A DNA stretch of 64,000 nt, from positions 310,001 to 374,000 of the forward strand of contig JADHVO010000001.1 in NCBI GenBank assembly GCA_016783965.1. The letters run 5' to 3'. The position numbers and the translations under genes are program-made. Positions 25,866 to 34,963 of this stretch are shown here, piece by piece. The notes below the pieces were generated by a model. It saw only the letters and a list, made by a program, of their open reading frames with translations, was not told where the DNA came from and did not search any database. The first letter of the stretch is position 1. Each line of letters opens with the position of its first letter. The DNA comes from Alphaproteobacteria bacterium. GTDB lineage: Bacteria; Pseudomonadota; Alphaproteobacteria; Micropepsales; Micropepsaceae.

Positions 25866-25884
25866 GCATGCGAAATCCGCATGC
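25866..25884. promoter_or_regulatory. Perfect hairpin/palindrome in divergent intergenic region
   Basis: GCATGCG-AAATC-CGCATGC, a 7-bp perfect inverted repeat with a 5-base centre, lies in the 254-bp region between the divergent crotonase gene (start 25746) and the small gene at 26001. It could be an operator for either gene. Nothing else in the region is recognisable. Confidence 0.35.
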
Positions 25885-26000
25885 CCCGGATACTTCGTAA
25901 TCGGACAGTCCACTATTGCGAACTGCCCACTGCACCCCATTTCTGCGGTGTGGCCGAAACCCAAAGGGGACACACCGGCCCGAAATTGAAGGAGTGGGCT

Positions 26001-26183
26001 ATGACTTACGAAAACGAAACAACCGACAACCCTGTGTCACGGGTCCTGCCGTGGGTCGCGATTGCGGCCGCTGCGTTCCTGTTCCTGGAAGTGACGTCGG
26101 TGTCCGCGCTCCAGCCGGCGCCGAAGACGGCCACGGTTGAGACGATCTCGGTGGCTTCGGCCCCCACCCCTGCCCACAGCTAG
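26001..26183 (+). CDS. Small single-pass membrane or exported protein, 60 aa
   Basis: 60 residues: a hydrophilic N-terminus (MTYENETTDNPVSR), one hydrophobic helix (residues about 16-36) and a Pro/Ala/Thr-rich tail. AAGGAG 6 nt before the ATG is a strong ribosome-binding site and the main evidence that the gene is real. It may be an inner-membrane anchored peptide or be cleaved after SVSA. Function unknown. Its TAG stop is shared through CTAG with the convergent SpoVR-family gene, so it marks the end of the stress-type prkA operon. Confidence 0.6.
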   Translation: MTYENETTDNPVSRVLPWVAIAAAAFLFLEVTSVSALQPAPKTATVETISVASAPTPAHS

Positions 26184-27664
26184 GCAGCGCGTTCTTCCAG
26201 CTTCACATCGTGGCCCCACAGGCGCTCGATGTGGCCGAGAACAAGCTCCTTTGTCTGATTGTGCAGGGGGACACCACGATGCATGTCGTGAGACAGGAAC
26301 AAAGTACGGTTGCCTTTGAGGTCGGCACCGGTGACCTGAATATAAGGGTCGGCGGTGCCGACATCGTACTGACGCGCCAGGTTGGAGCGCACGCGGCGAT
26401 AGCCGTCGTCATTGTGGATCGCTGACACCTTGAAGGTGGACGCCTCCGCCTTGTCGTAGAGCGCGAACATCCGGAAATCGCGCATCAGCTTCGGCGAGAG
26501 GAACTGCTCGATGAAGCTCTCGTCCCGGTAATTCGCCCACGCATCCTTGAGCGTACCGATCCAGTCGCCGTTGCCGGCGAACTGCGGGAACCAGTCGCGG
26601 TCTTCCGCTGTGGGATTTTCGCAGATGCGCCTGATGTCGTTCATCATCCCGTAGCCCAGCGCGTACGGGTTGAAGCCGTGGTAGCGGCGGTCGGAGAACT
26701 CCGGCTGAAACACCACCGAAGTGTGGGAGTGCATGAACTCCATCCACGACCCTTCGGTGATCAGGCCGCGGTCGTACATCAGGTTCATGATCGTGTAGTG
26801 CACGAAGGTGGCGCAGCCTTCGTTCATCACCTGGAGCTGCCGCTGCGGATAGAAGTACTGCGCCAGGTTGCGCACGATGCGCAGCGTCTCGCGCTGCCAC
26901 GCCTTCAGTGTCGGTGAGTTCTTTTCGATGAAATAGAGCAGGTTCTCTTCCGGCAGCCTTACCTCGCCGCCGAAATCCTCGTCGATCGCGGTCGTCGGGT
27001 TGGCGGCAGGCGGCTCGACGCCGGACGGCAGCGTGCGCCACAACTCGTTGTAGGCGCTTTCCTCATACTGGGCGCGGCGGCGGCGCTTTTCGAGCAGCTT
27101 TTCCTTCGACGGGCGCGGCGGGCGGCGGTAGCGGAAGACGCCCTGGTGCATCAGCGCATGCGCCGAGTCGAGTACGGCTTCGACCTCGTCGTGGCCGTAA
27201 CGCTCCTCGCAGGCGGCAATGTATTTCTTGGCGAAGGCCAGGTAGTCCATGATGCCTTCGGCATTGGTCCACTGGCGGAACAGATAGTTGTTCTTGAAGA
27301 AGTGATTGTGCCCGAACGCCGCATGCGCCATCACCAGCGCCTGCATGGTCATGGTGTTCTCTTCGAGCAGGTAGGAGATGCACGGGCTGGAGTTGATCAC
27401 CACCTCGTAGGCAAGCGCGGAATAGCCGGCACGGTACATCGCCTCTTCGCGCGCGAAGGTCTTGCCGAAGGACCAGTGGTTGTACATCAGCGGCATGGCG
27501 ATGGAGGAGTAGGCGTCGAGCATCTGCTCGGACGAGATGATCTCGATCTGGTTGGGATAGACGTCGAGCTTCAGGTCGTTGAGCGCGATCTCCTCGATCG
27601 CCTTGTAGGTGCGCTCGACCGTGGCGAAGTCCCATTCGGAATCGGTGAAGAGATAGTCAGCCAT
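26180..27664 (-). CDS. SpoVR family protein (YcgB-like)
   Basis: 494 residues, full length. Conserved SpoVR segments include MPLMYNHWSFGKTF, EVVINSSPCISYLLEEN, MAHAAFGHNHFFKNN, MNEGCATFVHY and FNPYALGYGMM. The His-rich MYNHW / AFGHNHFFKNN / MNEGCATFVHYTIM pattern is conserved in the family. The biochemical activity is unproven; SpoVR affects the spore cortex in Bacillus, but in non-sporulating bacteria it always accompanies PrkA and YeaH. The ATG is 8 nt inside the yeaH 3' end, so the two are coupled. Confidence 0.93.
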   Translation of the reverse strand: MADYLFTDSEWDFATVERTYKAIEEIALNDLKLDVYPNQIEIISSEQMLDAYSSIAMPLMYNHWSFGKTFAREEAMYRAGYSALAYEVVINSSPCISYLLEENTMTMQALVMAHAAFGHNHFFKNNYLFRQWTNAEGIMDYLAFAKKYIAACEERYGHDEVEAVLDSAHALMHQGVFRYRRPPRPSKEKLLEKRRRRAQYEESAYNELWRTLPSGVEPPAANPTTAIDEDFGGEVRLPEENLLYFIEKNSPTLKAWQRETLRIVRNLAQYFYPQRQLQVMNEGCATFVHYTIMNLMYDRGLITEGSWMEFMHSHTSVVFQPEFSDRRYHGFNPYALGYGMMNDIRRICENPTAEDRDWFPQFAGNGDWIGTLKDAWANYRDESFIEQFLSPKLMRDFRMFALYDKAEASTFKVSAIHNDDGYRRVRSNLARQYDVGTADPYIQVTGADLKGNRTLFLSHDMHRGVPLHNQTKELVLGHIERLWGHDVKLEERAA

Positions 27665-28964
27665 GGCTGCCCTCCGCCTTCTTGAACAGCTCGCGGAAGA
27701 CCGGGAAAATGTCCGCCGGCTTGGCGATGCGTTTCGTGGCGAAGTTGTCCCACTCCGAGGCCACGGTGCGGTAGGCGCGCCAGAGCTCGGCGCCGCTGTC
27801 TTCAGAGGCGAACACTTCCATCTCGCGCTCGTCCAGGATCTCGATATAGGCATAGTACTGGCAGAGCGGCATGATCTGCTGGTTCAGCATCTCCACGCAG
27901 GTGCGTGCGTCGCCCGACTGCGTGTAGCCGTCGGACGCCTGCGCCGCGTAGATGTTCCAGTCGGCCGTGGCGTAGCGCGCTTTCTGGATCTCCAGCATCT
28001 TTTCGAGCGCGGTGGAGACGATGGTGCCGCCGGACTGGCGGGAATAGAAGAATTCCTGCTCGTTCACCTCCTGCGCATCGTGGGTGTGCCGGATGAAGAC
28101 GACGTCCACCTTCTTGTAGCGCCGCTTCAGGAACAGGTGCAGCAGCATGTAGAAGCGCTTGGCGAGGTCCTTCTCGCGCTCGCCCATCGAGCCCGACACG
28201 TCCATCAGGCAGAACATCACCGCCTGCGAGGTCGGCACCGGCTGTTCGGTGAAGGAATTGAAGCGCACGTCGATCGGATCGATGAAGCTGACCCATTTGC
28301 GCTTCGCGATGGCCCTGGCAAGCCGTTCCTTCAGTGCCGAAATCTTTTCCCCGTCAACCGGCGTTTCCTGCTCGGCCGCCAACAACTGCTCTTCCAGCTC
28401 CGCCACGTCCTTCGGCGTTGGGCGCTTGAGCGCGAGGCGGCGCCCGTAGGAGTTTCGCATGGTGCGCAGGAGGTTGATCTGCGTCGGCGAACCCGCGGTG
28501 GTGATTCCGGCGCGCTGCCACTTCTTGTTCGGCGTCTCCTTCAGCGTGGTGCGGACGAGGTTCGGCAGTTCGAGGTCTTCGAAGAAGATGTCCAGGATTT
28601 CGTCCTGGGTCATCGTGAACTCGAAATCGTCCTCGCCCTCTCCCGAGTCCGACGCGTCCTTGCCGCCGCCACCCTGGCCGGACTTCGGCTTGTCGATGCT
28701 GTCGCCTGGCATGAACTCGCGGTTGCCGGGCAGCACGAAGTCGCGTTCGCCGGAGGCTTTCGGGTCGAGCCGGAAACGCGGCTCGCCCGTGCCCTTGGTC
28801 GATATCTTGATCTTGCGTTCCTTGCCGATGTCGGCGACAGCCGCGTCCTTCAGCGATTTCTGCACCGCGTCGCGAATCTGCGCCCGTGCGCGCCGCAGGA
28901 AGCGCTGCCGGTTGGCCAGCGACTTGCCCTTCGGATTGAGGCGGCGATCGACAAAGTGAGTCAC
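27657..28964 (-). CDS. YeaH/YhbH family protein (DUF444), VWA-like
   Basis: 435 residues. The N-terminal third is basic and extended (DRRLNPKGKSLANRQRFLRR) with a Gly/Lys/Asp-rich linker (residues 95-113). The C-terminal half is a von Willebrand A-like domain with an intact metal-ion-dependent adhesion motif DVSGSM (255-260) and later Thr/Asp residues (SGGTIVST). It is the invariant partner of PrkA and SpoVR; the E. coli homologue yeaH is in the stress-induced yeaGH operon. It starts 13 bp after the prkA stop. Confidence 0.93.
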   Translation of the reverse strand: MTHFVDRRLNPKGKSLANRQRFLRRARAQIRDAVQKSLKDAAVADIGKERKIKISTKGTGEPRFRLDPKASGERDFVLPGNREFMPGDSIDKPKSGQGGGGKDASDSGEGEDDFEFTMTQDEILDIFFEDLELPNLVRTTLKETPNKKWQRAGITTAGSPTQINLLRTMRNSYGRRLALKRPTPKDVAELEEQLLAAEQETPVDGEKISALKERLARAIAKRKWVSFIDPIDVRFNSFTEQPVPTSQAVMFCLMDVSGSMGEREKDLAKRFYMLLHLFLKRRYKKVDVVFIRHTHDAQEVNEQEFFYSRQSGGTIVSTALEKMLEIQKARYATADWNIYAAQASDGYTQSGDARTCVEMLNQQIMPLCQYYAYIEILDEREMEVFASEDSGAELWRAYRTVASEWDNFATKRIAKPADIFPVFRELFKKAEGSHG

Positions 28965-28977
28965 CGCACGCGCTCCG

Positions 28978-30921
28978 CTACCCCGCCTTGTTCACGCGCA
29001 TGTACCACTCGACAAGGCGGCGGACCTGCCGGGGCGTGTAGCCGCGGGCGAGCATGCGCTTGATGAACTCGTTGTGCTTGTTGGCCGTCTCGTTGTCCTT
29101 CTTGGACTCGAAGCTGATCACCGGCAGAAGGTCTTCGACCTGAGTGAACATGCGCTTCTCGATCACCGAGCGAATCTTCTCATACGCCGTCCAGTTCGGA
29201 TTGCGCCCGTCGTTCTGGGCTCGGTAGCGCAGCGCAAACTTCACGACCTCGTTGCGGAAGTCCTTCGGATTGGCGATGCCGGCCGGCTTCTCGATCTTGC
29301 TGAGCTCGTTGTCGAGCGCCTCGCGGTTCAAGAGCTGGCCTGTGTCGGCGTCCTTGAAGTCCTGGTCTTCGATCCAGGCATCGGCATAGGCGATGTAGCG
29401 GTCGAACAGGTTCTGGCCGTACTCGCCGTAGGATTCGAGATACGCCTTCTGGATTTCCTTGCCGATGAACTCGGCATAGCGCGGCGCCAGCTCGGCCTTG
29501 ATGAACTCGAGATATTTCTTCTCGGTGTCGTCGGGGAACTGTTCGCGCTTGATCGCCTGCTCCAGCACGTACATCAGGTGCACCGGATCGGCCGCGACTT
29601 CGGTTACGTCGTAGTTGAAGGTCTCAGACAGCGTTTTGTAGGCGAAGCGCGTGGAGATGCCTGCCATGCCTTCGTCGATGCCGGCCATGTCCTTGTATTC
29701 CTGCAAGGTCTTGGCCTTCGGGTCGGTGTCCTTCAGCTTTTCGCCGTCATACACCCGCATCTTGGACACGATGTTCGAGTTCTCATGCTCCTTGAGGCGG
29801 GTCGAGACGCAGAACTTGGCCAGCATCTCCAGCGTCTCGGGCGCGGTCCGCGCGGCGCCGAGGTTCGAGCCGTCGAGCAGCTTCTTGTAGATCGCGGTCT
29901 CCTCCGTCACGCGCAGGCAATAGGGCACGGTGACGACGCAGATGCGGTCGAGGAAGGCTTCGTTGTTGCGGTTGTTCTTGAACGTGGTCCACTCGGCCTC
30001 GTTGGAATGCGCGAGGATGGTGCCGTTGAACGGGATCGGGCCAAGCGTCTCGGTGCCGGTGTAGTTGCCTTCCTGCGTCGCGGTCAGCAGCGGATGCAGG
30101 ACCTTGATCGGTGCCTTGAACATCTCCACGAATTCCATCAGCCCCTGGTTGGCGTGGCAGAGGCCACCGGAGAAGGAATAGGCGTCAGGATCGTTCTGAC
30201 TGAAATGCTCGAGCTTGCGGATATCGACTTTGCCGACCAGCGAGGAGATGTCCTGGTTGTTCTCATCGCCCGGCTCGGTCTTGGCGATCGCGATCTGGCG
30301 CAGCTTGGAGGGATAAAGCTTCACCACCTCGAACTTCGAGATGTCGCCGCCGAACTCGTCGAGGCGCTTGACCGCCCACGGGCTCATCAGCTGGCCCAGG
30401 CGATGCCGCTCGATGCCGTATTTCTCGGCGAGCAGGTTGATCAGCTCCTGCGAGCGGAAGAGGCCGAGCGGCGACTCGAACACCGGGCTGAGATGGTCGC
30501 CGGCCTTGAGCACGTAGATGGGGTCCTTCTCCATCAGGTCCTTGAGCCGCTCGGCGAGCGAGGACTTGCCGCCGCCGACCGGGCCCAGCAGATAGAGTAT
30601 CTGGCGGCGCTCCTCGAGACCCTGCGCGGCGTGCTTGAAGTAGCCGACGATGCGCTCGATCGTGTCTTCCATCCCGTAGAAGCCGTCGAACGCCTTGTAG
30701 GTCTTGATCGTGCGGTTGGAGAACAGGCGGGCGAGGCGGCTGTCCTGCGCGGTGTCGACCAGTTCGGGCTCACCGATCGCGGCCACCATGCGCTCCGGCG
30801 GCGTCGCGTACATCATCTTGTCGTCGCGCGCGGCAAGCAGCCAGTCGCGCAGCGACATGGTCTCGAACCGCTCCCGCTGATAATCGCGGGTAAAGATGTC
30901 AAAGACGTCGAGCGAACTCAT
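28978..30921 (-). CDS. prkA: PrkA family serine protein kinase / AAA+ ATPase (YeaG-like)
   Basis: 647 residues, full length. An N-terminal AAA domain with Walker A GPVGGGKSS (113-121) precedes the distant PrkA kinase-like C-terminal domain (about residues 420-640). Family members were described as serine kinases and later as AAA-type regulatory or protease-related ATPases; roles lie in nitrogen starvation, stationary phase and stress. The ATG follows AGGAG at 9 nt. First gene of the prkA-yeaH-spoVR operon; a possible small gene lies 84 bp upstream on the same strand. Confidence 0.94.
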   Translation of the reverse strand: MSSLDVFDIFTRDYQRERFETMSLRDWLLAARDDKMMYATPPERMVAAIGEPELVDTAQDSRLARLFSNRTIKTYKAFDGFYGMEDTIERIVGYFKHAAQGLEERRQILYLLGPVGGGKSSLAERLKDLMEKDPIYVLKAGDHLSPVFESPLGLFRSQELINLLAEKYGIERHRLGQLMSPWAVKRLDEFGGDISKFEVVKLYPSKLRQIAIAKTEPGDENNQDISSLVGKVDIRKLEHFSQNDPDAYSFSGGLCHANQGLMEFVEMFKAPIKVLHPLLTATQEGNYTGTETLGPIPFNGTILAHSNEAEWTTFKNNRNNEAFLDRICVVTVPYCLRVTEETAIYKKLLDGSNLGAARTAPETLEMLAKFCVSTRLKEHENSNIVSKMRVYDGEKLKDTDPKAKTLQEYKDMAGIDEGMAGISTRFAYKTLSETFNYDVTEVAADPVHLMYVLEQAIKREQFPDDTEKKYLEFIKAELAPRYAEFIGKEIQKAYLESYGEYGQNLFDRYIAYADAWIEDQDFKDADTGQLLNREALDNELSKIEKPAGIANPKDFRNEVVKFALRYRAQNDGRNPNWTAYEKIRSVIEKRMFTQVEDLLPVISFESKKDNETANKHNEFIKRMLARGYTPRQVRRLVEWYMRVNKAG

Positions 30922-31005
30922 AACCTCTGACTCCTCTTCAGCGCCTACCTCCTGACTGACATGTCGGGTCGGTGCGCGTCTCTTACAAGCGTGCCAACTC
31001 CACGT

Positions 31006-31269
31006 TCACGTGATGCGTTTTCCCCCGAGAGGATGCGCCATTCTTCTTAACAACAAACCAAATAGACCGTTTAGGTTCCATTCAGGCGACAAGCGACCAC
31101 GTCCGTCCGCACAACCCGTGCGACCGCCTTCCCTTGCGTGTCCTTCCACTGATCCGCCCAGCCCATAGCTAACTTCAATGCCAGCTTGGCCGATTTGATT
31201 CGAGTGTACGCCGGTTATGACGGTTGTCCATGCATTGGGCATCATTTGTGACGGCAGCGGCATTCGCAT
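31006..31269 (-). CDS. Possible small protein, 87 aa, upstream of prkA
   Basis: ATG 31269 is preceded at 5 nt by AAGGAGG, the best ribosome-binding site in the region, followed by an 87-residue frame starting MRMPLPSQMMPNAWTTV. The chain is Gly-rich and basic, has one Cys and no membrane segment. I do not recognise a family, and codon use is less clearly coding than in neighbours. It runs in the same direction as prkA, whose start is 84 bp beyond its stop, so it might be a leader gene of that operon. A spurious frame downstream of a chance SD is the alternative. Confidence 0.4.
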   Translation of the reverse strand: MRMPLPSQMMPNAWTTVITGVHSNQIGQAGIEVSYGLGGSVEGHAREGGRTGCADGRGRLSPEWNLNGLFGLLLRRMAHPLGGKRIT

Positions 31270-31493
31270 CACAGCCTCCTTAGGCGCAGCTTTGCCACAA
31301 TGATGAACGGACGCTAGGGCGCGTGCATTGATGAAGCGCAATCGCGAGTCGATTCCGACTTAGGGGTTTTTGCTGATCGCAGTCCCTCGGTGCTAACCGT
31401 GTCACACACTTCAATGCTTGCCACGTGGCGCACACATCGACGCTTAGCGATTTCGCGCTTGCCGACCGCGCGACGTTGCGCGAAGCTTCGCGC
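31270..31493. other. Intergenic region between prkA-side genes and GNAT
   Basis: No convincing gene. It must hold the promoters for the leftward prkA cluster and the rightward GNAT-sulfatase pair. The only structure noted is a short hairpin AGTCG-ATTC-CGACT (31347-31360) followed by TAGGGGTTTTT, terminator-like in shape on the + strand but with no gene ahead of it. Confidence 0.4.
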
Positions 31494-32039
31494 ATGGATG
31501 ATCTCGCGCTCACCATCCGCGTTGCGCGTCCCAGGGACGCGGCGGAAGTCGCGCGCATCTACATCGAAAGCTGGCACGATACCTATCCGGCCGTTCTGTC
31601 GCGCGCGCTGCTATGCTCGATGACGCAAAAGGGGCAGACCGCGCGCTGGCAGGCGGCGATCCGCGCCCAGAAGCGCGAGACGGTGCTGGTGGCGGAAGAC
31701 GCGAACCACGGCCTCATCGGCATGTCGAGCATGGGACCGTCGCGCGACCGCAGCGTCGGTTATGACGGCGAGGTCTATACCCTCTACGTCGATCCGTCGT
31801 TCTACGGCCGCGGCGTGGGCCGTGCGCTGCTCAGGGGCGGCTTCGCGGTGCTGCGGGCGCGCGGGTTCTCTTCCTGCGTAATCTGGGCGCATGCGCGGAA
31901 CAACGCCCGTTTCTTCTATGAGACCATGGGCGGGCGCACGGTTGCCGAGCGCACCGCACGCATGATGGGCGACCAGGTTCCGGAAACCGCGTTCGGCTGG
32001 AAGACGCTGGCGCTGGCCGAGCGCAGCCACGCCCGATGA
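31494..32039 (+). CDS. GNAT family N-acetyltransferase
   Basis: 181 residues. The fold starts LTIRVARPRDAAEVARIY directly after the chosen ATG; a GTG at 31425 would add 23 residues with no fold support. The acetyl-CoA pyrophosphate loop is FYGRGVGRALL (R/Q-x-x-G-x-G/A) preceded by the beta-strand GEVYTLYVDPS, and the C-terminal ARNNARFFYETMGGR is standard. It acetylates an unidentified amine in the cytoplasm. The stop overlaps the sulfatase ATG (ATGA at 32036-32039), so the two are one transcription unit. Confidence 0.85.
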   Translation: MDDLALTIRVARPRDAAEVARIYIESWHDTYPAVLSRALLCSMTQKGQTARWQAAIRAQKRETVLVAEDANHGLIGMSSMGPSRDRSVGYDGEVYTLYVDPSFYGRGVGRALLRGGFAVLRARGFSSCVIWAHARNNARFFYETMGGRTVAERTARMMGDQVPETAFGWKTLALAERSHAR

Positions 32040-33553
32040 CCGGCGTCGCGAAGAACGCGATCGTTCTTCTCCTCGACAGTCTCAACCGCCACATGGTCGG
32101 CGCCTATGGCGGCCGCGAGTTCGCGACGCCGAACCTCGACCGCCTTGCGGCGCGTTCGGTGCGCTTCACGAGGCACTATTCGGCGTCGCTGCCCTGCATG
32201 CCGGCGCGGCACGACATCCTGTGCGGTGCATGGGATTTTCTGTGGCGGCCCTGGGGTTCGGTCGAGTTGTGGGAAGACGCGATCACCTATCCCCTGCGAA
32301 AGGCAGGCGTGGTCAGCCAGCTCATTAGCGACCATCCGCATCTGTTCGAGACCGGCGGGGAGAACTACCACGTCGACTTCACGGCCTGGGACTACCAGCG
32401 CGGGCACGAGGGCGACGCGTGGAAGACAAAGGCCGATCCGTCGTGGGCAGGATCGCCGCATATCGGCTTCCAGCGCCATATGCCGTACGACAACTCGCGC
32501 GGCTACTTCAAAGGCGAAGCGGATTTCCCCGGCCCACGCACCATGCAGGCAGCGGCGAACTGGCTGAACGACAACGCCGGCGCGCATGACCGCTTCTTCC
32601 TGTTCGTCGACGAGTTCGATCCGCACGAACCGTTCGACACGCCAGACAGCTACATCGATCGGTACATGCCAGAGCGCGAAGGGCCGCCGCTGATCTGGCC
32701 GCCTTACGGTGTCGGCCTCGTCAAACGGGGTGTGATGAAGGAGGCCGAGGGCCGCCAGATCCGCGCGCGCTACGGCGCGAAGCTCACCATGATCGATCAC
32801 TGGCTCGGCAGGGTGCTGGACAAGATCGACGATAAGAAGCTGTGGGACGACACCGTCGTCATCCTCTGCACCGATCACGGCCACTACCTTGGCGAGAAGG
32901 ACGTGTGGGGTAAACCCGCGGTCCCGATGTACGAGACGCTCGGCCACATTCCGCTGATGATCGCGGCGCCGGGACTGAAGGCGGGCACGAACGACGCGCT
33001 GACGACCAGCGTCGACATCTTCGCCACGCTCGCGCAGATGTTCGGTATCGAGGACAAGGTGCGGCAGCGCACGCATGGCAAATCGCTGCTGCCGCTCCTG
33101 TCGGGCGAGAAACCGGCCGTGCGCGACTGGCTGCTGGCCGGCGTGTGGGGGCGCGAAGTGCACCTGATCGACGGCCGCCACAAATACGCGCGCGCGCCGA
33201 CGGAGAAGAACCGCCCGCTCGGCGCATGGTCGAACCGCTGGTCCACCATGCCGACGCATTTCCTGACGCGCGAGCAGGAGATGCCGCTGCCCGACGAACG
33301 GGCCCGGCTCGACCGCATGCCCGGCAGCAGAGTGCCGGTGATCCGCCAGACCTGGGACGAGAGCGATCCGGTGCCGTACTGGGCCGCCGCCCGTTTCAGT
33401 GGCAACCACCTCTACGACCTGTCGAACGATCCGAACGAGGAAAACAATCTTGCGGGATCGGGACTGGAGAAAGACTTCGCGGCGATGCTGCGTGAGGCGC
33501 TCAAGGCGGTCGAGGCGCCCGACGAACAGTTCGCACGGCTGGGATTAGCCTAG
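32036..33553 (+). CDS. Sulfatase / phosphonate monoester hydrolase family protein
   Basis: 505 residues of the alkaline-phosphatase superfamily. CMPAR (residues 54-58) is an intact C-x-P-x-R motif, whose Cys would be converted to formylglycine. Metal ligands are visible in LLLDSLNRHMVGAYGG near the N-terminus and in CTDHGHYLGEKDVWGKP. No signal peptide, so it is cytoplasmic, which favours the phosphonate monoester hydrolase/arylsulfatase-like subgroup over exported polysaccharide sulfatases. No formylglycine-generating enzyme or anaerobic maturase is in the window. Coupled to the GNAT gene. Confidence 0.87.
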   Translation: MTGVAKNAIVLLLDSLNRHMVGAYGGREFATPNLDRLAARSVRFTRHYSASLPCMPARHDILCGAWDFLWRPWGSVELWEDAITYPLRKAGVVSQLISDHPHLFETGGENYHVDFTAWDYQRGHEGDAWKTKADPSWAGSPHIGFQRHMPYDNSRGYFKGEADFPGPRTMQAAANWLNDNAGAHDRFFLFVDEFDPHEPFDTPDSYIDRYMPEREGPPLIWPPYGVGLVKRGVMKEAEGRQIRARYGAKLTMIDHWLGRVLDKIDDKKLWDDTVVILCTDHGHYLGEKDVWGKPAVPMYETLGHIPLMIAAPGLKAGTNDALTTSVDIFATLAQMFGIEDKVRQRTHGKSLLPLLSGEKPAVRDWLLAGVWGREVHLIDGRHKYARAPTEKNRPLGAWSNRWSTMPTHFLTREQEMPLPDERARLDRMPGSRVPVIRQTWDESDPVPYWAAARFSGNHLYDLSNDPNEENNLAGSGLEKDFAAMLREALKAVEAPDEQFARLGLA

Positions 33554-34446
33554 AGCCCCAATTGACTGATGTGCGCGTCGATCTCCACAAGCGCTTCGTC
33601 GAGCGGCAGGTTCCACCTGGCGCTGTCGCCATACCAGATCTGGTTGATGAGGTAGCGCACGAACGTCCAGTGGGCGCGGGCCTTCAGGCCTGGGTCCTCG
33701 GCCGCCAGTGGGTAGTGCGCCAGCACGTGATCGAGCGCGGCTTCGCCCAGCCGCCAGAACCAGGCAAAGTCGGTTGCAGGGTCGCCGAACGAAGCGTCCG
33801 TGAAGTCGATCACGCCGGCCAACACGCCGATGTCGCGCAGCAGGATGTGATCATCGGAGAGATCGTTGTGCGCCAGCCGCGACAGGCCCGGCGGCACCTT
33901 CTCAAACGCTTCGTGGAATGCGTCGAACCGCGCCATCGCACCCGCCGGCACGACGCGCGCGATCTTGGCCCGCCGTATGCCACGATAGAGCGCCGCGAAC
34001 TGCTCGCCCGACCACGTGCGCTGCACGAAACCGTCCGGCTGCTCGATGGTTGACTCGGGCAGCGCGTGCAGCGCGCCCAGGAAGCCACCCATCTCCGCCA
34101 GGATTGTGTGCTGTACCGGCGCGTCGAGCGCGGCGAACACCGGCGGACGCATCTCGTTGCCACGGATCATGCGATAGGCGCCCATGCTGCGATCCGGCGC
34201 GACGTGCTCATACAGCGGCACGCGCACGCGGCTGACGTCGCGCAAGGCGCGCAGCAGGTTGAGTTCGGCAATGAAGCGGCTGCGCTGCTCGTCGCTACGC
34301 GGGAAGCGCGCGATCCAGGTGCCGTCCAGCACCGCGACATGGTTGTCGTCGCCATAGTTCACCGCGACCGCTGTGGTGAATGGCAGATCGGGCAGCGCCG
34401 CGCGGATACGCTGTTCCAGTTCGGACGGCGGTAGCGCATCAGACAT
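33550..34446 (-). CDS. Aminoglycoside phosphotransferase (APH) family protein
   Basis: 298 residues of the small-molecule kinase fold. N-lobe ATP site around VAVLDGTWIARFPR; catalytic loop LAHNDLSDDHILL, where His replaces the usual metal-binding Asn, as in APH(2'')-like and some macrolide kinases; DFG-equivalent GVIDFTDASFGDPATDFA. It could phosphorylate an antibiotic or a metabolite, and most chromosomal members have unknown substrates. The start overlaps the end of sixA by 8 nt; it is the third gene of the terB-sixA unit. The stop shares CTAG with the convergent sulfatase gene. Confidence 0.85.
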   Translation of the reverse strand: MSDALPPSELEQRIRAALPDLPFTTAVAVNYGDDNHVAVLDGTWIARFPRSDEQRSRFIAELNLLRALRDVSRVRVPLYEHVAPDRSMGAYRMIRGNEMRPPVFAALDAPVQHTILAEMGGFLGALHALPESTIEQPDGFVQRTWSGEQFAALYRGIRRAKIARVVPAGAMARFDAFHEAFEKVPPGLSRLAHNDLSDDHILLRDIGVLAGVIDFTDASFGDPATDFAWFWRLGEAALDHVLAHYPLAAEDPGLKARAHWTFVRYLINQIWYGDSARWNLPLDEALVEIDAHISQLGL

Positions 34447-34963
34447 CGCGAGGGCGGACGAAGTCCTTCAACATCCCCTCGCCTCGTTCGACGTCGCGCC
34501 AGTGGATGATGTCGAAATCCAGGACGGCCAGCGCGGCCGTCGGGAATTTTTCTTCGAGCAGGTCGAAACGGTCGCGCTCCTTGCGCTTCAGCGGCTCGCG
34601 TGCGAGCAGGCCGGCGAGCTGTTCCAGCCCCGGATTGTGCCCAACGACCATCGCGCTCGTGATCTTGTCGGGCGCGAGGCGGATCAAGGACAGGATCACC
34701 TCCGGCGGGGCAAGATAAAGCGCTTCCCGGTAGTCGACGCGAGACCCGCTCGACAACTCCTCGGTCACAAGGTTCACGGTCTCGACCGTGCGGCGCGACG
34801 TCGAAGACAGGATCAGCTCCGGATCGTAGCCCTGCTTTCGGATGTAGCGGCCGAGCTTCGGCGCGTCCTCGCGGCCGCGCGCCATCAGCGCGCGCTCATG
34901 GTCGTCGATACCGGCGCCACCGGGCTCGGTCTTGGCGTGACGCAACAGCAGGAGCCGCTTCAA
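34439..34963 (-). CDS. SixA-like histidine phosphatase
   Basis: 174 residues read from a TTG start that overlaps the preceding TGA (TTGA at 34960-34963); no ATG lies closer to the fold and longer frames upstream are antisense noise. Phosphoglycerate-mutase-type motif LLLRHAKTEPGG gives the nucleophile His, with the second His in VVGHNPGLE and the Arg in SSTSRRTVET. SixA removes phosphate from histidine phosphotransfer proteins in E. coli (notably NPr); homologues in Alphaproteobacteria are often unassigned. Cytoplasmic. Confidence 0.85.
   Translation of the reverse strand: MKRLLLLRHAKTEPGGAGIDDHERALMARGREDAPKLGRYIRKQGYDPELILSSTSRRTVETVNLVTEELSSGSRVDYREALYLAPPEVILSLIRLAPDKITSAMVVGHNPGLEQLAGLLAREPLKRKERDRFDLLEEKFPTAALAVLDFDIIHWRDVERGEGMLKDFVRPRDV

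Noticed and set aside
29074..30930. 618-residue open frame antisense to prkA
   Set aside because: It is the complement of a well-recognised gene. High GC content keeps antisense frames open, and the product is Leu/Val/Gly/Arg-rich without any family motif.
31060..31080. EcfG-like -35 (GGAAC on the minus strand) ahead of prkA
   Set aside because: No CGTT at 16-17 bp; best partner is GGTT at 15 bp, which is too far from the consensus.
31916..33409. 497-residue frame antisense to the sulfatase
   Set aside because: Shadow frame; the sulfatase on the other strand has intact catalytic motifs.
33550..34446. Antibiotic-resistance gene
   Set aside because: The APH fold is clear, but chromosomal members of this type usually act on unknown metabolites, and nothing indicates mobility or a specific drug substrate.
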